Shown here piece after piece: positions 1-6,367 of a stretch of DNA of 12,693 bases (positions are counted from its first letter, which is position 1; every line of letters begins with the position of its first letter). The notes below the pieces were generated by a model that did no database searches, was not told the origin of the DNA, and saw only the letters and a program-made list of their open reading frames with translations. The translations under genes were made by a program, and so were the position numbers. Source of the DNA: JBEAOO01 sp041164825 (GTDB taxonomy: Bacteria; Pseudomonadota; Gammaproteobacteria; Burkholderiales; Burkholderiaceae_C). The stretch covers positions 1-12,693 of the forward strand of contig JBEAOO010000129.1 of the NCBI GenBank assembly GCA_041164825.1. Reading direction: 5' to 3'.

Positions 1-29
1 CGGCGAACCTCATGCCGGGGTTGGCGCTC

Positions 30-126
30 GGAGCGCTGCGCCGCATTCGCTTTGCTCCGTGTCCCCCGCCGGCCTGCGGCCGGCTCCTCCTCTGACCTGC
101 GCAAAGCGAATGCGGCACAGCGCTCC
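30..126. repeat. Long inverted repeat with nested hairpin
   Basis: Two 26-nt arms, at 30-55 and 101-126, are reverse complements with a single mismatch (C39 against A117). The 45-nt loop contains a second perfect hairpin: 7-bp arms GCCGGCC at 68-74 and GGCCGGC at 78-84 around the triplet TGC. As RNA or cruciform DNA this gives a 26-bp stem with a secondary stem on top. It could be a dispersed intergenic repeat, a bidirectional terminator or the remnant of a miniature mobile element. No U-tract follows either arm, so an intrinsic terminator of the classical kind is not supported. No second copy is seen in the window. Confidence 0.75.
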
Positions 127-175
127 CCACACCGGTGGTGGGCATGCATCGACGGCGCGTGTCACTGTGCTGGCG

Positions 176-275
176 GGGCGGTGATGGGCCGGGGCGATGT
201 GCGGAGGTAAAGGGGGAGGGCCCGCGCAGCGGGTCCGGAGGACACGGAGCACATCGGCCCGGCCCATCGCCGCCC
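176..275 (+). repeat. Structured dispersed repeat, copy 1
   Basis: This 100-bp unit is a degenerate copy of the one at 9711-9814 in the same orientation on the plus strand. The first 42 bases differ from copy 2 at three positions and the last 39 at one, while the 19-nt centre is different in sequence and length. Its ends are inverted repeats: 176-202 pairs with 249-275 over 27 nt, with one G-G mismatch and otherwise only Watson-Crick or G-U pairs. The centre has its own small stem (218-225 with 229-236). The unit lies 44 nt beyond the stop codon of the minus-strand MATE gene. No transposase or clear target duplication is visible. Confidence 0.8.
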
Positions 276-319
276 TCGCGCCGATCGTCGAACGCGAAGC
301 CATCAAACCCACAGGCGCA

Positions 320-1687
320 TCAAACCACCGAATCCGCCCCCTTGCGCTGCATGCGCGCGTGGGTGGCCTCGGCAAAGGGCAGCCAGCCGCCTTTGTGCCA
401 ACGCCAGTACATCAGCAGGCCGCGGATCCACTCGTCGGCCGAGTAGGCAAACCAGATGCCCACCAGGCCGAAGTGGCGGCCCAGCACCAGCGAGCCCACA
501 CCCAGCACCAGCAGCTGCGAGCCGATGCTGGCTGCGGCCGGATACACCGCGTCGCCCGTGGAGCGCAGCACGCCGTTGAGCACCAAGTTGAAGACCCGGC
601 CGGTTTCAAGCAGCACCGAAATCCACAGCAGCGTTTGTGCCGCCTGGATCACCACCGGGTCACGCGTGAAGGCGCGCATCAACCACGGCGCGCCCAAGGC
701 CGCCAGCACCGCCAAACTGCCCGAGGCCAACAGGCCATTGCGCACCGCCTTGCGCACCAGTTTGCGCGCCTCGTCAAACTGGCCCGCGCCAATCAAGCGG
801 CCCACCATGATCTCGCAGGCCCAGCCGATGGCTAGGCTGATCAGCAGCACGTACTTCAGCAACTGCAGCGTGTAGGCCTGGGTGGCGAGTGCGGCCACGC
901 CATGCTTGGCGGCGGCGGCCAGTGACATCAAAAATGCGATGCGATAACCCAGCTCCAGGGCCGCGCCCGGCACGCCGATGCGCAACATGGGGGTGAGCGC
1001 ACGCACCGTGCAGGCCCACCAGTCGCGCCACACCGGCACCAGGCTCATGCGGGTCTTCCACAACCACAGGTGCAGCACCAGGCCCAGCAAGCGGCTCACC
1101 GCATAGGCGATGGCGTAGCCGTAGAGGCCCAGCCCCTCCCAGCCGCCCACCCCGCGCATCAACACCGCGGCCAGCAGCAGGTGGGTGCCGTGCATGGCCA
1201 GCATCACATACAGCGTGGCGCGCGCTTGCAGGTGAGCGCGCAAGATGCTGGCCATGGTGAGGTTGTAGGCGTCGAGCATCAGCCCCACGGCCAGCACCTG
1301 CAGATAGGGTGCAGCCAGCGCCACCACCTCGTCGGGCGTGTTGAGCAGGTCCAGAATCGCCCCATTGCCCAGCGACACCAGCGCCACCGCCAGCACCCCC
1401 ACCCAGGTGCAGGCGGCCAAGGCGGTGAGCGTGGTGCGGCGCACGGCTTGCACCTGCTGCCCGCCCAGCAGCTGCGTGATGACGATGCCCGAACCGATGG
1501 CCAGCACGCGGAACAAGACGAACAGCGTTTCGAGCACCTGGTTGCCCACGCTGAAGGCGCCGGCTGCGGCGTCCGACGTGTGCGAGGCCAGCCACAGGCC
1601 CGCCATCGCCACCGTCATGCCCACCAAAAATTCGCCAAGAATGGGGCCCGCGATCGGGTTCAAGCGGGTGGAGTGCGTGGTGGTCAT
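320..1687 (-). CDS. MATE family efflux transporter
   Basis: The 455-aa product is an integral inner-membrane protein of the multidrug and toxic compound extrusion family, which exports cationic drugs and metabolites in exchange for Na+ or H+. The length fits the family (about 450 aa), and about twelve hydrophobic segments run through the protein. The N-terminal segment with LNPIAGPILGEFLVGM, the motif near LETLFVLFRVLAIGSGIVITQLLGG, shown here only as a landmark, and the later NLVLNGVLRSTGDAVYPA stretch are all typical of MATE proteins. The start at 1687 is chosen because MTTTHSTRLNP directly precedes the first transmembrane segment; the open frame continues much further upstream but reads antisense to the TPR gene and is not real. 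No Shine-Dalgarno sequence is obvious. The gene is divergent from the TPR gene and has no visible link to the PQQ genes. Substrate cannot be told from sequence. Confidence 0.9.
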   Translation of the reverse strand: MTTTHSTRLNPIAGPILGEFLVGMTVAMAGLWLASHTSDAAAGAFSVGNQVLETLFVLFRVLAIGSGIVITQLLGGQQVQAVRRTTLTALAACTWVGVLAVALVSLGNGAILDLLNTPDEVVALAAPYLQVLAVGLMLDAYNLTMASILRAHLQARATLYVMLAMHGTHLLLAAVLMRGVGGWEGLGLYGYAIAYAVSRLLGLVLHLWLWKTRMSLVPVWRDWWACTVRALTPMLRIGVPGAALELGYRIAFLMSLAAAAKHGVAALATQAYTLQLLKYVLLISLAIGWACEIMVGRLIGAGQFDEARKLVRKAVRNGLLASGSLAVLAALGAPWLMRAFTRDPVVIQAAQTLLWISVLLETGRVFNLVLNGVLRSTGDAVYPAAASIGSQLLVLGVGSLVLGRHFGLVGIWFAYSADEWIRGLLMYWRWHKGGWLPFAEATHARMQRKGADSVV

Positions 1688-1870
1688 GGACAGGGAAACA
1701 ACGGCGGGCGCGGTGCGGGCCATTGTGGGCTGTAACCCGGCTGAAACCCAGCCCCCAGCGATGGGATCTCGCCCCCCACGCCAGCTGCCGCATCCCACGG
1801 CGTGGGCCAGGGGCGGGCTTCGCTTGGCGGCCCGTGGGCGCCGCTGGCGCGGCCCCGATAATCGCCCGCC
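1688..1870. promoter_or_regulatory. Divergent intergenic region, MATE / TPR gene
   Basis: This 183-bp region must carry promoters for both flanking genes. It contains an inverted repeat, CCCACGCC at 1775-1782 and GGCGTGGG at 1799-1806, with a 16-nt spacer, which could be an operator or a transcript hairpin. GATAAT at 1857-1862 is a good sigma70 -10 hexamer for the plus-strand gene. On the minus strand CACAAT (complement of 1722-1727) is a weaker -10 candidate for the MATE gene. No convincing -35 element was found for either. Confidence 0.4.
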
Positions 1871-1871
1871 A
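1857..1871 (+). promoter_or_regulatory. GATAAT -10 box adjacent to ATG (leaderless candidate)
   Basis: GATAAT at 1857-1862 matches five of six bases of the TATAAT consensus and ends 8 nt before the ATG at 1871. With the usual 6-8 nt between -10 and +1, transcription would begin at or next to the start codon. No Shine-Dalgarno sequence precedes this ATG, which agrees with a leaderless mRNA. A -35 element is not recognisable. Confidence 0.45.
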
Positions 1872-3163
1872 TGGCCCCTCCACGCTCCCCTCCTGCACCG
1901 CGCCGCGCCGCCGCGGCTGCCCGTCCTGTGCTGCCTTCTGCCGCCGTGCAAGCCCGCTTCATGGCGCTGGGCCAGCAGGTGCGCGCGCTCAACGCGGCGG
2001 GTGACTTTGAGGGGGCGCGGCAGGCCGCCACGCAAGCCCTGGCGCTGGCCCCCGGCCACCCCATCGTGCTGGCCGATCTGGCGCTGTGCCAGATGCGGCT
2101 GAACGACTTCGACGCCGCACGGCTGACCTATCTGCAAGCCGTGCGCGCGCAGCCCGACAACGAGAACACGCTCGACGGCTTGGCCGAATGTTGTGGTCGC
2201 TCGGGCCGCCTCGATGAGGCGGCCACACACGGCCGGCGCGCACTCGCGCTCAAGGCCGCGCAAGTGGCCGGCCAGCCCGCGTGGCCGCTGCCCGCAGCGC
2301 AGCCACCCGCGTTTGACGCCAGCCGCCCCGAGCGCAACCTGGTCGTCTTCACGCTCTTTGGCGCCAACCCGCGCTACTGCGAAACCGCGCTGATGAACGT
2401 GCTCGACGTGGCCCGCCTGCTGCCCGGCTGGCGCTGCCGCATCTACCTCGACGCCAGCGTGCCCACCCACGTGCAGCAGCGCCTGGCCACGGCCGGGGCG
2501 CAGCTGGTCGACATGGGCTCCCACCCGGCCCGTGCGATCCACCCGCTGATGTGGCGCTTTTTGGTGTTGGACGATCCCACCGTGGACCGTTTTCTGCTGC
2601 GTGACGCCGACTCGCTGGTGAGCGAGCGCGAAGTGGCCGCCGTGCAAGCTTGGCTGGACAGCGGCCACTGGTTCCACCTGATGCGCGACTACTGCACCCA
2701 CAGCGAGCTGCTGTTGGCCGGCATGTGGGGCGGCTGCGGCGGGGTGTTTCGCGGCGTGGCCACGCAGCTGCTGGACGCCACGCGCCGGCCGCCGCAACTG
2801 GGCACGCGCTTGATCGACCAGCACTGGCTGCGCAGCCACGCCTGGCCCACGGTGCGGCAAAGCGTGTTGGCGCACGACACGGTGTTTGGTTTTGACGGCG
2901 GACTGCCCTTCCCCACGCACCCGCCCGTGGCCTCAGACATTGAGTTTCACGTCGGCATGAACATGGGCTCGGCCCACATCGGCGCGGCCACCTCGGCGCC
3001 CGATGGCACGCCCATCACCTGGTGCCTCGTCGACCTGGCGGTGCAGCGCGAAGTCTGCCGCTACAGCACGCCCGCCCGAGGTGGCCGCTGGGGCGCCGAC
3101 CTGCCGCGCCTTTACGCCGTGCAGCTGCAAGCCGGGCGCTGGCGCTGTGATGTGATGCCCTGA
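1871..3163 (+). CDS. TPR protein with C-terminal glycosyltransferase-like domain
   Basis: The 430-aa product starts with a Pro/Ala/Arg-rich stretch (1-25), followed by about three tetratricopeptide repeats (roughly 31-131; for example GDFEGARQAATQALALAPGH and FDAARLTYLQAVRAQPDN). After a linker comes a domain (about 155-430) that begins VVFTLFGANPRYCETALMN and carries RDADS at 244-248, which looks like a DxD metal/nucleotide-sugar site (Asp245, Asp247), then WLDSG, FHLMRDY and AGMWGG. This layout resembles TPR-fused glycosyltransferases, but acceptor and donor are unknown. No signal peptide or membrane segment is seen, so it is probably cytoplasmic. It converges on the response regulator gene with only 16 bp between the two stops. 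The start at 1871 is favoured by the GATAAT box just upstream. The TPR call is firm; the transferase call is moderate. Confidence 0.8.
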   Translation: MAPPRSPPAPRRAAAAARPVLPSAAVQARFMALGQQVRALNAAGDFEGARQAATQALALAPGHPIVLADLALCQMRLNDFDAARLTYLQAVRAQPDNENTLDGLAECCGRSGRLDEAATHGRRALALKAAQVAGQPAWPLPAAQPPAFDASRPERNLVVFTLFGANPRYCETALMNVLDVARLLPGWRCRIYLDASVPTHVQQRLATAGAQLVDMGSHPARAIHPLMWRFLVLDDPTVDRFLLRDADSLVSEREVAAVQAWLDSGHWFHLMRDYCTHSELLLAGMWGGCGGVFRGVATQLLDATRRPPQLGTRLIDQHWLRSHAWPTVRQSVLAHDTVFGFDGGLPFPTHPPVASDIEFHVGMNMGSAHIGAATSAPDGTPITWCLVDLAVQREVCRYSTPARGGRWGADLPRLYAVQLQAGRWRCDVMP

Positions 3164-3179
3164 AGCGGGATCAGCAAGA

Positions 3180-3818
3180 TCAGCCCTCGATCAAGCCCCA
3201 GCGCAGCGCCACCAGCGTGAGCTCCGACTGGTTGCCGGCGCCGAGCTTTTGTTTGACGTGATAGAGGTGGGTGCCGACCGTGCTGGCCGAGAGGTTCAGG
3301 TTGACGGCAATCTGCGCCACGCTCAGCCCGCGCGCCAGTTGCACAAACACCGCGAACTCGCGCTCGCTCAAGGCCTCGGCGGGGTTGTCGTCGCCGTCGA
3401 GCTGCGCCAGGGCCAGGGCTTGCGCGGTGTGCGGGTCGAGGTAGCGCTGGCCCCGCGCCACGGCGGTGACGGCCTCGGTCAGCGCCTCGGGCGCGCTGCG
3501 CTTGGCCAAATAACCCAAGGCGCCGGCCTTCAGCACGCGGCGCGGGTGCACCGTGTCCTCAAACGCCGACAGCGCCAGGATGCGCGCCTCGGGGTGCTGC
3601 GCCAGCAGCCGGCGCACCGCCTCCATGCCGCCCATGCCGGGCATGGCCAGGTCCATCACCACCACGTCGGGGCGGTGTTTGGGATAGTCGGCGCAGGCCT
3701 GCTCGCCGCTGCCGCATTCGGCCACCACCTCGGCCAGTGCGTCGCTCAACAACATGCGAAACCCCATGCGCACCAAGGCGTGGTCGTCCACCAGCATCAC
3801 GCGGATCGGCGCGTTCAT
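3180..3818 (-). CDS. LuxR/NarL-family response regulator (MoxX-like)
   Basis: This 212-aa cytoplasmic transcription regulator has a receiver domain (about 5-120) and a LuxR-type helix-turn-helix (about 150-212). Visible receiver residues are the acidic pair Asp11-Asp12, phospho-acceptor Asp56 (VVVMDLAMPG), Ser84 and Lys106. The output domain shows LSERE, then IAVNLNLSASTVGTHLYHVKQKLG, a classical DNA-binding helix pair. The start at 3818 (MNAPIRVMLVDDH) is chosen because it begins the receiver fold and its ATG overlaps the kinase stop as ATGA, a translational coupling; a longer frame upstream lies inside the kinase gene. It is the last gene of the peptidase-kinase-regulator operon. The partner kinase has a MoxY-like sensor, so this is the likely MoxX counterpart, and the divergent pqq promoter region is an obvious candidate target (inference). 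Confidence 0.93.
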   Translation of the reverse strand: MNAPIRVMLVDDHALVRMGFRMLLSDALAEVVAECGSGEQACADYPKHRPDVVVMDLAMPGMGGMEAVRRLLAQHPEARILALSAFEDTVHPRRVLKAGALGYLAKRSAPEALTEAVTAVARGQRYLDPHTAQALALAQLDGDDNPAEALSEREFAVFVQLARGLSVAQIAVNLNLSASTVGTHLYHVKQKLGAGNQSELTLVALRWGLIEG

Positions 3819-5197
3819 GGCATCGGCCGGTGGGGTGCCGACACAGCGCGAGGCAAGGGCAGGCGCACGCGCAAACACAGGCCTTGCGGCAGCGCGGGCG
3901 CGAGCTGGAGCTCGCCACCCAGCGCCTGGGCGCGCTCGGCCAGCCAGCGCAAGCCGTGGTGGCCGGGGCGGCCTTCGGCACCCGGCGCCAGGCCCACGCC
4001 GTTGTCCTGCACCTCGATCTGCGCCTGCGCGCCGTCCACCTGGAGGCGGATCTGCACCTCGCTGGCCTGGCCGTGGCGCAGCGCGTTGGTGAGGCCCTCT
4101 TGCGCACTGCGATACAGCGTGAGCGCGGCATCGGCCGAGAGCGGTGTGTCGCCCGCGGCGCTGTGCAGCGTGAGGCTCAGGCCAGGTTGACTGCGACGGG
4201 TGCGCTCGGCCAACTCGGCGAGCGCATCGGCCAGGCCAAACCGGTCGAGCACCAGGGGCGCCAAGCGGGGAATGATGCTGTGCATGGCGTCATACAGGCG
4301 CGAAGATTCATCGGCAATCACGCGCGCGGCCTGCTCGCTGCCGGCGTCCACACCCTGGCACCGCTGGGCGATGCTGAGCGCCATGCTGCGCATGGCCGTC
4401 ACCGATTGGCCCAGCTCGTCGTGCAGCTCGCGGGCAATCAGGCGGCGCTCGGCTTCGAGCTGTTGGTCGATCCACTGCGTGAGCTCGCGGCTGCCGGCCA
4501 GCTCGCTCTCGGCCTGCGCGGCGCGGCGCTCGGTGGCCAGGTGGTTGCGCAGCACGCCCACCATGCGGTTGAAGGCGGCGCCAATCGCGCCCGCCTCGGC
4601 GCCGCGCAGCGGCGGCAGCATGACGTCAAAGCGCCCGGCCTCCAGCGCACCCAGCGCACCCACAATCTGCCCCAGCGGCTGCACCGCCTGGCCCACGCGC
4701 CAAAACACCAGCGCGTTGACGGCCGCCAGCAGCAGCAAACCGGCGGCCAAGAGCATCAGCAGGTCGTCCCAGGCGTCGAGCACGGCGCGGCTGGCATTGC
4801 TGCGTATCTGCAGGCCGCTGCCATCGGCAAAGTCGATGCGCTGCTCGGCCAGCGGCGGCGCAATCAGCCCGGCAAACCAGGTGGGCGCCTCGCGCCCGGC
4901 TTTGTAGGGCGAGAGCGGCGAGCTGTAGAGCAGCTGCCCTTGGGCGTTGCGCAGCGTGATGTCGTTGGAGCGCACCCGCCCCAGGCCTTGCAAAAACGCC
5001 TGCATCGCCGGCGCGCCCTCGCTGGTGTAACCCCAGGCCAAGCGCTTGAGCAGCTGCGAAGCCACGCGGTTGGCGGCCACCACCTCTTCGTGCACCGAGT
5101 CGCGCATGGCGCGGAACTGCAGGCCCAGCACCAGCGCCAGCAGCAGCGCCGTGAGCCCGCCCACCAGCAGGTTGATTTGTGCGCGCAGGCTCAACAT
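3815..5197 (-). CDS. Sensor histidine kinase, MoxY-like
   Basis: This 460-aa inner-membrane kinase has TM1 at about 9-28, a periplasmic sensor (about 29-145), TM2 at about 146-166, a HAMP linker (about 167-220), a HisKA_3 dimerisation/phospho-acceptor segment with His259 in RELHDELGQS, and an HATPase domain (N-box EGLTNALRH near 367-375, G1 box DNGVGL 398-403, HHGLRWLAERA). The NarX/UhpB type of H-box pairs with LuxR-type regulators, as encoded next door. The periplasmic part, with YSSPLSPYKAGREAPTWF near 91-108, resembles the LapD/MoxY N-terminal domain; MoxY is the sensor of the MoxYX system controlling PQQ-dependent methanol dehydrogenase. The start at 5197 (MLSLRAQINLL) directly precedes TM1 and overlaps the hydrolase gene by 7 nt. 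The signal sensed is unknown. The kinase call is firm; the MoxY assignment rests on motif recognition only. Confidence 0.93.
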   Translation of the reverse strand: MLSLRAQINLLVGGLTALLLALVLGLQFRAMRDSVHEEVVAANRVASQLLKRLAWGYTSEGAPAMQAFLQGLGRVRSNDITLRNAQGQLLYSSPLSPYKAGREAPTWFAGLIAPPLAEQRIDFADGSGLQIRSNASRAVLDAWDDLLMLLAAGLLLLAAVNALVFWRVGQAVQPLGQIVGALGALEAGRFDVMLPPLRGAEAGAIGAAFNRMVGVLRNHLATERRAAQAESELAGSRELTQWIDQQLEAERRLIARELHDELGQSVTAMRSMALSIAQRCQGVDAGSEQAARVIADESSRLYDAMHSIIPRLAPLVLDRFGLADALAELAERTRRSQPGLSLTLHSAAGDTPLSADAALTLYRSAQEGLTNALRHGQASEVQIRLQVDGAQAQIEVQDNGVGLAPGAEGRPGHHGLRWLAERAQALGGELQLAPALPQGLCLRVRLPLPRAVSAPHRPMP

Positions 5198-6171
5198 GGC
5201 TGAGCCTGAGCTTGCGCCTGCACCAACAGCCAGCGCCCCGCATCCTGCAGGGCCGCTTGCATGGCCGGGTGGGCCAGGCGGTGGCCGGCCTCGGGCACCC
5301 AGCGCAAGGTGCTGCCGGGCAAGGCCTGGTGCAGCGCCTGCGCGCCCTCGGCCGCGCACACGCGGTCGGCGGGCGAATGCAGCAGCAGCGTGGGCACGGC
5401 GGGCACCTCGGCACAGCGCGCCAGCAGGCTGCGCTCGCGCAAGCCACCGCCATCGGCCAGCAGGTGCAGCATCACGTTCAGGCGGTCCACCGCCGCGGCC
5501 AGGGTGTCGGGCGTCCAGGTGGGGGGCACGTCGCCGCAGCGCGCGGCCTCGTGCGCCACCCAGGCGGTGGCCAGTTGCTCGCGGCGCGGGGCATCGGCCG
5601 CACGCCACAGCGGCACGATGCCGGGCCACAGCGCCGCCACCGGCTGGCCGGCCACCGCGGCCAGCGCGTGGGCGTCGTCCAACATGGCCGCCACGTCGGC
5701 ATCGCGCCCCAAAAAAGTGGCGCGCAACACCAGCCCCGCCACCGCTTGCGGCGCATCGGCCGCGTGGCGCAAGGCCAGCGTGGCGCCCCAGGAGCCGCCC
5801 ACCACCCACCATCGGGGCGCGCCCAGGTGGGCATGCAGCGCCCGCAGGTCGGCCAACAATTGCGCCACGCTGAGCGCGTGCGTGGCACCGCGCGGCGTGC
5901 TGCGGCCGGCACCGCGCTGGTCGGGCGTGATGAGGCGGCAGCGCGCCGGATCGAAACCCTGGCGCTGCAGCGGCGTGCTGCCACTGCCGGGGCCGCCGTG
6001 CAGCAGCAGCACGGGCACGCCATCGGGCGCGCCCCACTGCTGCACATGCAGGCGGTGGCCACCGGCAGCGGGCAGCCAGCCGGTGTCGAGCAAAGGCCAG
6101 TCGGCGGCGGAAGCGGCAGAGGCAGCAGAAGCGGCGGAGGTCGTCATGGGGCGGGCAGGCACGGGCGCCAT
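5191..6171 (-). CDS. Prolyl iminopeptidase-like alpha/beta hydrolase (S33)
   Basis: The 326-aa product has the hallmarks of the S33 prolyl aminopeptidase family, which removes N-terminal proline from peptides: oxyanion motif HGGPGSGS (58-65), DQRGAGRS (84-91), nucleophile elbow GGSWG with Ser127, Asp269 in SPADR and His297 in EAGHRL complete a catalytic triad. The family is about 310-325 aa, so the protein is full length. No signal peptide is seen, so a cytoplasmic location is likely. The C-terminus is an odd Gln/Ala run ending QPC. The start is uncertain: ATG at 6171 gives 326 aa, ATG at 6147 (MTTSAAS) gives 318; neither has a Shine-Dalgarno sequence and both precede a low-complexity Ala/Ser stretch. 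It is the first gene of the two-component operon, overlapping the kinase start by 7 nt. Because no pqqF/pqqG protease is visible nearby, a role in PqqA-derived peptide trimming is possible but unproven; other alpha/beta hydrolase activities cannot be excluded. Confidence 0.85.
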   Translation of the reverse strand: MAPVPARPMTTSAASAASAASAADWPLLDTGWLPAAGGHRLHVQQWGAPDGVPVLLLHGGPGSGSTPLQRQGFDPARCRLITPDQRGAGRSTPRGATHALSVAQLLADLRALHAHLGAPRWWVVGGSWGATLALRHAADAPQAVAGLVLRATFLGRDADVAAMLDDAHALAAVAGQPVAALWPGIVPLWRAADAPRREQLATAWVAHEAARCGDVPPTWTPDTLAAAVDRLNVMLHLLADGGGLRERSLLARCAEVPAVPTLLLHSPADRVCAAEGAQALHQALPGSTLRWVPEAGHRLAHPAMQAALQDAGRWLLVQAQAQAQPC

Positions 6172-6233
6172 CGTATGCGGGGCGCGGGGCGGAAAGTGCG
6201 CGGAAGCCTGGCCGGCCCACCAAGCCGCAGCGA

Positions 6234-6263
6234 TTCATGATTTTCATGAGCCCGCATTCATGG
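6234..6263. promoter_or_regulatory. Three TTCATG repeats, candidate regulator sites
   Basis: TTCATGA occurs at 6234-6240 and 6243-6249, and TTCATGG at 6257-6263, giving offsets of 9 and 14 bp. The core TCATGA is itself palindromic. A further TCATGG lies at 6305-6310. The tract is clearly richer in A+T than its surroundings and sits in the middle of the divergent region, where a LuxR-type response regulator such as the one encoded at 3180-3818 could bind. The link to that regulator is inference. Confidence 0.4.
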
Positions 6264-6279
6264 CCCGCCGGCTGGCGAC

Positions 6280-6295
6280 CGCGGCCCGGGCCGCG
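6280..6295. promoter_or_regulatory. 16-bp perfect palindrome upstream of pqqA
   Basis: CGCGGCCCGGGCCGCG reads the same on both strands and lies 72 bp before the pqqA start codon. Short GC palindromes arise by chance in DNA this GC-rich, so it is recorded as a possible dimer-binding site only. Confidence 0.3.
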
Positions 6296-6355
6296 CACCA
6301 TCGGTCATGGGTTGCCCACAACCCCGCTGCGCCGGCTGGTGCAGTGAACTTCGAC

Positions 6356-6360
6356 AGGAG
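6356..6360 (+). promoter_or_regulatory. Ribosome binding site of pqqA
   Basis: AGGAG lies 7 nt before the ATG at 6368. It is the strongest Shine-Dalgarno sequence noticed in the window and fixes the start of this very short gene, which fits the need for high translation of a precursor peptide. Confidence 0.8.
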
Positions 6361-6367
6361 ACGCCCC

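Larger units (their letters stand above)
1..319. other. Gene-free region with two inverted-repeat structures
   Basis: No convincing gene is seen between the left edge and the MATE stop codon. Open frames exist on both strands, but they run straight through inverted repeats, have no ribosome binding site and give low-complexity Arg/Pro/Ala-rich translations, as expected by chance in such GC-rich DNA. The region holds a long hairpin (30-126) and one copy of a structured repeat (176-275), listed separately. Their density suggests that the 3' flank of the MATE gene collects dispersed extragenic repeats. Confidence 0.7.
6172..6367. promoter_or_regulatory. Divergent control region between pqqA and TCS operon
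   Basis: This 196-bp region must hold the promoters of both the pqq operon and the peptidase-kinase-regulator operon. An unusually A+T-rich island at about 6231-6263 carries three TTCATG motifs, and a perfect 16-bp GC palindrome lies at 6280-6295; both are listed separately. No sigma70 promoter with good -35 and -10 hexamers and correct spacing was found upstream of pqqA, which would fit activator-dependent expression. Confidence 0.5.

Noticed and set aside
10..375. Open frame on the minus strand, 121 codons, and overlapping plus-strand frames in the first 800 bases
   Set aside because: They run through the inverted repeats and into the MATE gene, have low-complexity Arg/Pro/Ala translations and no ribosome site.
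1688..2920. 411-codon minus-strand extension upstream of the MATE start
   Set aside because: It lies antisense to the TPR/transferase gene, which has clear domain signatures; the MATE fold begins at 1687.
3737..5203. 488-codon plus-strand frame opposite the histidine kinase
   Set aside because: The composition (Gln/Ala/His/Arg-rich) is that of an antisense shadow in GC-rich DNA, and the kinase on the other strand has all its motifs.
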